A model generated the notes under the pieces. The model was not told where the DNA came from and ran no database searches. It was given only the letters and a program-made list of their open reading frames with translations. A program made the translations under genes and the position numbers. A stretch of DNA of 64,000 nucleotides from Metopolophium dirhodum (taxonomy: Eukaryota; Arthropoda; Insecta; Hemiptera; Aphididae): the NCBI RefSeq assembly GCF_019925205.1, contig NC_083560.1, positions 149,130,526-149,194,525 on the forward strand. Reading direction: 5' to 3'. Below, in pieces: positions 51,052-61,815 of this stretch (within the stretch, counting starts at the first letter, position 1; each line of letters begins with the position of its first letter).

Positions 51052-53558
51052 ATAAGACTTCAGACAATTGCAAATACATTACTCACCTATAGATCGATTA
51101 GTTGTACGCAAAACTAGAATTTAGAAGTCAATAATTACGTTAATATTAACGTCATTCATTGTTGGGGTACGTCATTTCAAATTAAAAAAAAAACATAATA
51201 TGTTGATGAATAAGACTTCAGACAATTGCAAACACATTTATCCACTATACATAAACTAGATGATCAGAAAACTAGAATTTTGAAGTCAATAAATACGTTG
51301 ATATTAACATTTTCATTGTTGGGGTACATCATTTCAAATTAAAAAAAACACATAAGTTGTTGTTGAATAAGACTTCAGGCAATTGCAAATACATTAGTCA
51401 CCTATAGATAGATTAGTTGAACCCAAAACTAGAATTTAGAACTCAATAATTACGTAATATTAACGTTATTCATTGTTGGGGTACGTCATTTCAAATTAAA
51501 AAAAAACATTATATGTTGATGAAGAAGACTTCAGACAATTGCAAATACATTTATCCACTATAAATTAACTAGATGTTCAAAAAACTAGAATTTAGAAGTC
51601 AATAAATACGTTGATATTAACATTTTCATTGTTGGGGTACCTCATTTCAAATTAAAAAAAAACATAATTTGTTGACGAATAAGACTTTAGACAATTGCAA
51701 ATACATTACTCACCTATAGATCGATTAGTTGTACGCAAAACTAGAATTTAGAAGTCAATAAATACGTTGATATCAACATTTTCATTGTTGGGGTACATCA
51801 TTTCAAATTAAAAAAAAACATAATTTGTAGATGAATAAGACTTCAGACAATTGCAAACACATTTATCCACTATACATAAACTAGATGATCAGAAAACTAG
51901 AATTTTGAAGTCAATAAATACGTTGGTATTAACATTTTCATTGTTGGGGTACATCATTTCAAATTAAAAAAAACACATAAGTTGTTGTTGAATAAGACTT
52001 CAGGCAATTGCAAATACATTAGTCACCTATAGATAGATTAGTTGAACCCAAAACTAGAATTTAGAACTCAATAATTACGTTAATATTAACGTTATTCATT
52101 GTTGGGATACGTCATTTCAAATTAAAAAAAAACATAATATGTTGATGAAGAAGACTTTAGACAATTGCAAATACATTTATCCACTATAAATTAACTAGAT
52201 GTTCAAAAAACTAGAATTTAGAAGTCAATAAATACGTTGATATTAACATTTTCATTGTTGGGGTATATCATTTCAAATTAAAAAAAACACATGAAATGTT
52301 GTTGAATAAGACTTCAGACAATTGCAAATACATTACTCACCTATAGATCGATTAGTTGTACGCAAAACTAGAATTTAGAAGTCAATAATTACGTTAATAT
52401 TAACGTCATTCATTGTTGGGGTACGTCATTTCAAATTAAAAAAAAACATAATATGTTGATGAATAAGACTTCAGACAATTGCAAACACATTTATCCACTA
52501 TACATAAACTAGATGATCAGAAAACTAGAATTTTGAAGTCAATAAATACGTTGATATTAACATTTTCATTGTTGGGGTACATCATTTCAAATTAAAAAAA
52601 ACACATAAGTTGTTGTTGAATAAGACTTCAGGCAATTGCAAATACATTAGTCACCTATAGATAGATTAGTTGAACCCAAAACTAGAATTTAGAACTCAAT
52701 AATTACGTAATATTAACGTTATTCATTGTTGGGGTACGTCATTTCAAATTAAAAAAAAACATTATATGTTGATGAAGAAGACTTCAGACAATTGCAAATA
52801 CATTTATCCACTATAAATTAACTAGATGTTCAAAAAACTAGAATTTAGAAGTCAATAAATACGTTGATATTAACATTTTCATTGTTGGGGTACCTCATTT
52901 CAAATTAAAAAAAAACATAATTTGTTGACGAATAAGACTTTAGACAATTGCAAATACATTACTCACCTATAGATCGATTAGTTGTACGCAAAACTAGAAT
53001 TTAGAAGTCAATAAATACGTTGATATCAACATTTTCATTGTTGGGGTACATCATTTCAAATTAAAAAAAAACATAATTTGTAGATGAATAAGACTTCAGA
53101 CAATTGCAAACACATTTATCCACTATACATAAACTAGATGATCAGAAAACTAGAATTTTGAAGTCAATAAATACGTTGGTATTAACATTTTCATTGTTGG
53201 GGTACATCATTTCAAATTAAAAAAAACACATAAGTTGTTGTTGAATAAGACTTCAGGCAATTGCAAATACATTAGTCACCTATAGATAGATTAGTTGAAC
53301 CCAAAACTAGAATTTAGAACTCAATAATTACGTTAATATTAACGTTATTCATTGTTGGGGTACGTCATTTCAAATTAAAAAAAAACATAATATGTTGATG
53401 AAGAAGACTTTAGACAATTGCAAATACATTTATCCACTATAAATTAACTAGATGTTCAAAAAACTAGAATTTAGAAGTCAATAAATACGTTGATATTAAC
53501 ATTTTCATTGTTGGGGTATATCATTTCAAATTAAAAAAAACACATGAAATGTTGTTGA
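51052..53558 (+). repeat. 8-monomer (1,253 bp) tandem duplication
   Basis: Markers pair at offset 1,253: acgtaatatt (51,451 and 52,704), ggggtacctc (51,638 and 52,891), aatttgtagatg, and cacatgaaatg (about 52,290 and 53,543). The join at about 52,305 is visible as cacatgaaatgttgttgaataag followed by acttcagacaattgc with cattactc; elsewhere this tail is followed by acttcaggcaattgc. One difference is gggatac (52,103) versus ggggtac (53,356). Confidence 0.85.
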
Positions 53559-56500
53559 ATAAGACTTCAGGCAATTGCAAATACATTACTCACCTATAGA
53601 TCGATTAGTTGTACGCAAAACTAGAATTTAGAAGTCAATAATTACGTTAATATTAACGTTATTCATTGTTGGGGTACATCATTTCAAATTAAAAAAAAAA
53701 ACATAAATTGTTGTTGATTAAGACTTCAGACAATTGAAAATACATTTATCCACTATAAATTAACTAGATGTTCAAAAATCTAGAATTTAGAAGTCAATAA
53801 ATACGTTGATATTAACATTTTCATTGTTGGGGTATATCATTTCAAATTAAAAAAAAACATAATTTGTTGACGAATAAGACGTCAGACAATTTCAAATACA
53901 TTGGTCACCTATAGATAGATTAGTTGAACCCAAAACTAGAATTTAGAACTCAATAATTACGTTAATATTAACGTAATTCATTGTTGGGGTACGTCATTTC
54001 AAATTAAAAAAAAACATAATATGTTGATGAATAAGACTGCAGACAATTGCAAACACATTTATCCACTATACATAAACTAGATGATCAGAAAACTAGAATT
54101 TTGAAGTCAATAAATACGTTGGTATTAACATTTTCATTGTTGGGGTACATCATTTCAAATTAAAAAAAACACATATGTTGTTGTTGAATAAGACTTCAGG
54201 CAATTGCAAATACATTAGTCACCTATAGATAGATTAGTTGAACCCAAAACTAGAATTTAGAAGTCAATAAATACGTTGATATTAACATTTTCATTGTTGG
54301 GGTACATCATTTCAAATTAAAAAAAAACATAAATTGTTGTTGATTAAGACTTCAGACAATTGCAAATACATTTATCCACTATAAATTAACTAGATGTTCA
54401 AAAAACTAGAATTTAGAAGTCAATAAATACGTTGATATTAACATTTTCATTGTTGGGGTATATCATTTCAAATTAAAAAAAAACATAATTTGTTGACGAA
54501 TAAGACTTTAGATAATTGCAAATACATTGGTCACCTATAGATAGATTAGTTGTACGCAAAACTAGAATTTAGAAGTCAATAAATACGTTGATATTAACAT
54601 TTTCATTGTTGGGGTACATCATTTCAAATTAAAAAAAAACATAAATTGTTGTTGATTAAGACTTCAGACAATTGCAAATACATTTATCCACTATAAATTA
54701 ACTAGATGTTCAAAAAACTAGAATTTAGAAGTCAATAAATACGTTGATATTAACATTTTCATTGTTGGGGTACATCATTTCAAATTAAAAAAAAACATAA
54801 TTTGTTGACGAATAAGACTTCAGACAATTGCAAATACATTACTCACCTATAGATCGATTAGTTGTACGCAAAACTAGAATTTAGAAGTCAATAATTACGT
54901 TAATATTAACGTCATTCATTGTTGGGGTACGTCATTTCAAATTAAAAAAAAACATAATATGTTGATGAATAAGACTTCAGACAATTGCAAACACATTTAT
55001 CCACTATACATAAACTAGATGATCAGAAAACTAGAATTTTGAAGTCAATAAATACGTTGATATTAACATTTTCATTGTTGGGGTACATCATTTCAAATTA
55101 AAAAAAACACATAAGTTGTTGTTGAATAAGACTTCAGGCAATTGCAAATACATTAGTCACCTATAGATAGATTAGTTGAACCCAAAACTAGAATTTAGAA
55201 CTCAATAATTACGTAATATTAACGTTATTCATTGTTGGGGTACGTCATTTCAAATTAAAAAAAAACATTATATGTTGATGAAGAAGACTTCAGACAATTG
55301 CAAATACATTTATCCACTATAAATTAACTAGATGTTCAAAAAACTAGAATTTAGAAGTCAATAAATACGTTGATATTAACATTTTCATTGTTGGGGTACC
55401 TCATTTCAAATTAAAAAAAAACATAATTTGTTGACGAATAAGACTTTAGACAATTGCAAATACATTACTCACCTATAGATCGATTAGTTGTACGCAAAAC
55501 TAGAATTTAGAAGTCAATAAATACGTTGATATCAACATTTTCATTGTTGGGGTACATCATTTCAAATTAAAAAAAAACATAATTTGTAGATGAATAAGAC
55601 TTCAGACAATTGCAAACACATTTATCCACTATACATAAACTAGATGATCAGAAAACTAGAATTTTGAAGTCAATAAATACGTTGGTATTAACATTTTCAT
55701 TGTTGGGGTACATCATTTCAAATTAAAAAAAACACATAAGTTGTTGTTGAATAAGACTTCAGGCAATTGCAAATACATTAGTCACCTATAGATAGATTAG
55801 TTGAACCCAAAACTAGAATTTAGAACTCAATAATTACGTTAATATTAACGTTATTCATTGTTGGGATACGTCATTTCAAATTAAAAAAAAACATAATATG
55901 TTGATGAAGAAGACTTTAGACAATTGCAAATACATTTATCCACTATAAATTAACTAGATGTTCAAAAAACTAGAATTTAGAAGTCAATAAATACGTTGAT
56001 ATTAACATTTTCATTGTTGGGGTATATCATTTCAAATTAAAAAAAACACATGAAATGTTGTTGAATAAGACTTCAGGCAATTGCAAATACATTACTCACC
56101 TATAGATCGATTAGTTGTACGCAAAACTAGAATTTAGAAGTCAATAATTACGTTAATATTAACGTTATTCATTGTTGGGGTACATCATTTCAAATTAAAA
56201 AAAAAACATAAATTGTTGTTGATTAAGACTTCAGACAATTGAAAATACATTTATCCACTATAAATTAACTAGATGTTCAAAAATCTAGAATTTAGAAGTC
56301 AATAAATACGTTGATATTAACATTTTCATTGTTGGGGTATATCATTTCAAATTAAAAAAAAACATAATTTGTTGACGAATAAGACGTCAGACAATTTCAA
56401 ATACATTGGTCACCTATAGATAGATTAGTTGAACCCAAAACTAGAATTTAGAACTCAATAATTACGTTAATATTAACGTAATTCATTGTTGGGGTACGTC

Positions 56501-59500
56501 ATTTCAAATTAAAAAAAAACATAATATGTTGATGAATAAGACTGCAGACAATTGCAAACACATTTATCCACTATACATAAACTAGATGATCAGAAAACTA
56601 GAATTTTGAAGTCAATAAATACGTTGGTATTAACATTTTCATTGTTGGGGTACATCATTTCAAATTAAAAAAAACACATATGTTGTTGTTGAATAAGACT
56701 TCAGGCAATTGCAAATACATTAGTCACCTATAGATAGATTAGTTGAACCCAAAACTAGAATTTAGAAGTCAATAAATACGTTGATATTAACATTTTCATT
56801 GTTGGGGTACATCATTTCAAATTAAAAAAAAACATAAATTGTTGTTGATTAAGACTTCAGACAATTGCAAATACATTTATCCACTATAAATTAACTAGAT
56901 GTTCAAAAAACTAGAATTTAGAAGTCAATAAATACGTTGATATTAACATTTTCATTGTTGGGGTACATCATTTCAAATTAAAAAAAAACATAATTTGTTG
57001 ACGAATAAGACTTCAGATAATTGCAAATACATTACTCACCTATAGATCGATTAGTTGTACGCAAAACTAGAATTTAGAAGTCAATAAATACGTTGATATT
57101 AACGTCATTCATTGTTGGGGTACGTCATTTCAAATTAAAAAAAAACATAATATGTTGATGAATAAGACTTCAGACAATTGCAAACACATTTATCCACTAT
57201 ACATAAACTAGATGATCAGAAAACTAGAATTTTGAAGTCAATAAATACATTGATATTAACATTTTCATTGTTGGGGTATATCATTTCAAATTAAAAAAAA
57301 ACATAATTTGTTGACGAATAAGACGTCAGACAATTTCAAATACATTGGTCACCTATAGATAGATTAGTTGAACCCAAAACTAGAATTTAGAACTCAATAA
57401 TTACGTTAATATTAACGTTATTCATTGTTGGGGTACGTCATTTCAAATTAAAAAAAAACATTATATGTTGATGAAGAAGACTTCAGACAATTGCAAATAC
57501 ATTTATCCACTATAAATTAACTAGATGTTCAAAAAACTAGAATTTAGAAGTCAATAAATACGTTGATATTAACATTTTCATTGTTGGGGTATATCATTTC
57601 AAATTAAAAAAAAACATAATTTGTTGACGAATAAGACTTTAGATAATTGCAAATACATTGGTCACCTATAGATAGATTAGTTGTACGCAAAACTAGAATT
57701 TAGAAGTCAATAAATACGTTGATATTAACATTTTCTTTGTTGGGGTACATCATTTCAAATTAAAAAAAAACATAAATTGTTGTTGATTAAGATCTCAGAC
57801 AGTTGCAAATACATTTATCCACTATAAATTAACTAGATGTTCAAAAAACTAGAATTTAGAAGTCAATAAATACGTTGATATTAACATTTTCATTGTTGGG
57901 GTACATCATTTCAAATTAAAAAAAAACATAATTTGTAGATGAATAAGACTTCAGACAATTGCAAACACATTTATCCACTATACATAAACTAGATGATCAG
58001 AAAACTAGAATTTTGAAGTCAATAAATACGTTGGTATTAACATTTTCATTGTTGGGGTACATCATTTCAAATTAAAAAAAACACATAAGTTGTTGTTGAA
58101 TAAGACTTCAGGCAATTGCAAATACATTAGTCACCTATAGATAGATTAGTTGAACCCAAAACTAGAATTTAGAACTCAATAATTACGTTAATATTAACGT
58201 TATTCATTGTTGGGATACGTCATTTCAAATTAAAAAAAAACATAATATGTTGATGAAGAAGACTTTAGACAATTGCAAATACATTTATCCACTATAAATT
58301 AACTAGATGTTCAAAAAACTAGAATTTAGAAGTCAATAAATACGTTGATATTAACATTTTCATTGTTGGGGTATATCATTTCAAATTAAAAAAAACACAT
58401 GAAATGTTGTTGAATAAGACTTCAGGCAATTGCAAATACATTACTCACCTATAGATCGATTAGTTGTACGCAAAACTAGAATTTAGAAGTCAATAATTAC
58501 GTTAATATTAACGTTATTCATTGTTGGGGTACATCATTTCAAATTAAAAAAAAAACATAAATTGTTGTTGATTAAGACTTCAGACAATTGAAAATACATT
58601 TATCCACTATAAATTAACTAGATGTTCAAAAATCTAGAATTTAGAAGTCAATAAATACGTTGATATTAACATTTTCATTGTTGGGGTATATCATTTCAAA
58701 TTAAAAAAAAACATAATTTGTTGACGAATAAGACGTCAGACAATTTCAAATACATTGGTCACCTATAGATAGATTAGTTGAACCCAAAACTAGAATTTAG
58801 AACTCAATTATTACGTTAATATTAACGTAATTCATTGTTGGGGTACGTCATTTCAAATTAAAAAAAAACATAATATGTTGATGAATAAGACTGCAGACAA
58901 TTGCAAACACATTTATCCACTATACATAAACTAGATGATCAGAAAACTAGAATTTTGAAGTCAATAAATACGTTGGTATTAACATTTTCATTGTTGGGGT
59001 ACATCATTTCAAATTAAAAAAAACACATATGTTGTTGTTGAATAAGACTTCAGGCAATTGCAAATACATTAGTCACCTATAGATAGATTAGTTGAACCCA
59101 AAACTAGAATTTAGAACTCAATAATTACGTTAATATTAACGTTATTCATTGTTGGGGTACGTCATTTCAAATTAAAAAAAAACATTATATGTTGATGAAG
59201 AAGACTTCAGACAATTGCAAATACATTTATCCACTATAAATTAACTAGATGTTCAAAAAACTAGAATTTAGAAGTCAATAAATACGTTGATATTAACATT
59301 TTCATTGTTGGGGTATATCATTTCAAATTAAAAAAAAACATAATTTGTTGACGAATAAGACTTTAGATAATTGCAAATACATTGGTCACCTATAGATAGA
59401 TTAGTTGTACGCAAAACTAGAATTTAGAAGTCAATAAATACGTTGATATTAACATTTTCATTGTTGGGGTACATCATTTCAAATTAAAAAAAAACATAAA

Positions 59501-60507
59501 TTGTTGTTGATTAAGACTTCAGACAATTGCAAATACATTTATCCACTATAAATTAACTAGATGTTCAAAAAACTAGAATTTAGAAGTCAATAAATACGTT
59601 GATATTAACATTTTCATTGTTGGGGTACATCATTTCAAATTAAAAAAAAACTTAATTTGTTGACGAATAAGACTTCAGACAATTGCAAATACATTACTCA
59701 CCTATAGATCGATTAGTTGTACGCAAAACTAGAATTTAGAAGTCAATAATTACGTTAATATTAACGTCATTCATTGTTGGGGTACGTCATTTCAAATTAA
59801 AAAAAAACATAATATGTTGATGAATAAGACTTCAGACAATTGCAAACACATTTATCCACTATACATAAACTAGATGATCAGAAAACTAGAATTTTGAAGT
59901 CAATAAATACGTTGATATTAACATTTTCATTGTTGGGGTACATCATTTCAAATTAAAAAAAACACATAAGTTGTTGTTGAATAAGACTTCAGGCAATTGC
60001 AAATACATTAGTCACCTATAGATAGATTAGTTGAACCCAAAACTAGAATTTAGAACTCAATAATTACGTAATATTAACGTTATTCATTGTTGGGGTACGT
60101 CATTTCAAATTAAAAAAAAACATTATATGTTGATGAAGAAGACTTCAGACAATTGCAAATACATTTATCCACTATAAATTAACTAGATGTTCAAAAAACT
60201 AGAATTTAGAAGTCAATAAATACGTTGATATTAACATTTTCATTGTTGGGGTACCTCATTTCAAATTAAAAAAAAACATAATTTGTTGACGAATAAGACT
60301 TTAGACAATTGCAAATACATTGCTCACCTATAGATCGATTAGTTGTACGCAAAACTAGAATTTAGAAGTCAATAATTACGTTAATATTAACGTCATTCAT
60401 TGTTGAGGTACGTCATTTCAAATTAAAAAAAAACATAATTTGTTGATGAATAAGACTTCAGACAATTGCAAACACATTTATCCACTATACATAAACTAGA
60501 TGATCAG

Positions 60508-61815
60508 AAAACTAGAATTTAGAAGTCAATAAATACGTTGATATCAACATTTTCATAGTTGGGGTACATCATTTCAAATTAAAAAAAAACATAATTTGTT
60601 GATGAATAAGACTTCAGACAATTGCAAATACATTGGTCACCTATAGATAGATTAGTTGAACCCAAAACTAGAATTTAGAACTCAATAATTACGTTAATAT
60701 TAACGTTATTCATTGTTGGGGTACGTCATTTCAAATTAAAAAAAAACATAACATGTTGATGAAGAAGACTTCAGACAATTGCAAATACATTTCTCACCTA
60801 TAGATAGATTAGTTGTACGCAAAACTAGAATTTAGAAGTCAATAAATACGTTGATATTAACATATTCATTGTTGGGGTACATAATTTCAAATTAAAAAAA
60901 AACATAAATTGTTGTTGATTAAGACTTCAGACAATTGCAAATACATTTATCCACTATAAATTAACTAGATGTTCAAAAAACTTGAATTTAGAAGTCAATA
61001 AATACGTTGATATTAACATTTTCATTGTTGGGGTATATCATTTCAGATTAAAAAAAAACATAAATTGTTGTTGATTAAGACTTCAGACAATTGCAAATAC
61101 ATTTATCCACTATAAATTAACTAGATGTTCAAAAAACTAGAATTTAGAAGTCAATAAATACGTTGATATTAACATTTTCATTGTTGGGGTACATCATTTC
61201 AAATTAAAAAAAAACATAATTTGTTGACGAATAAGACTTCAGACAATTGCAAATACATTACTCACCTATAGATCGATTAGTTGTACGCAAAACTAGAATT
61301 TAGAAGTCAATAATTACGTTAATATTAACGTCATTCATTGTTGGGGTACGTCATTTCAAATTAAAAAAAAACATAATATGTTGATGAATAAGACTTCAGA
61401 CAATTGCAAACACATTTATCCACTATACATAAACTAGATGATCAGAAAACTAGAATTTTGAAGTCAATAAATACGTTGATATTAACATTTTCATTGTTGG
61501 GGTACATCATTTCAAATTAAAAAAAACACATAAGTTGTTGTTGAATAAGACTGCAGGCAATTGCAAATACATTAGTCACCTATAGATAGATTAGTTGAAC
61601 CCAAAACTAGAATTTAGAACTCAATAATTACGTTAATATTAACGTAATTCATTGTTGGGGTACGTCATTTCAAATTAAAAAAAAACATAATATGTTGATG
61701 AATAAGACTGCAGACAATTGCAAACACATTTATCCACTATACATAAACTAGATGATCAGAAAACTAGAATTTTGAAGTCAATAAATACGTTGGTATTAAC
61801 ATTTTCATTGTTGGG
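60508..61815 (+). repeat. Copy of 38,740-40,047 (offset 21,768)
   Basis: A 1.3-kb island of family II markers lies within family I: ataacatgttg (38,981 and 60,749), acatattcattg with acataatttc, cttgaattta (39,213 and 60,981), catttcagatt, acgtcattc, acgtaattc and gactgcag. The left edge is an A2/A1 switch at ctagaattt near 60,510. Visible differences include tcatagttgggg (about 60,553), actttagac versus acttcagac, and gactgcaggc at about 61,549. Confidence 0.85.

Larger units (their letters stand above)
41290..60507 (+). repeat. Second HOR family I domain
   Basis: The gaaaatac cassette returns at 41,513 and recurs at 43,550, 46,212, 48,718, 53,731, 56,236 and 58,585. New local variants arise and spread here: acgtaatatt with one T lost (six copies, first at 41,114), ggggtacctc (about 41,299, 47,878, 51,638, 52,891, 55,397, 60,251), ttctttgttgg with gatctcagacag (42,071, 45,360, 57,733), caattattacg (46,432, 50,190, 58,804) and aatttgtagatg (about 42,894, 45,559, 48,064, 51,824, 53,072, 55,579, 57,931). 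Several overlapping segmental duplications are listed separately. Confidence 0.8.
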
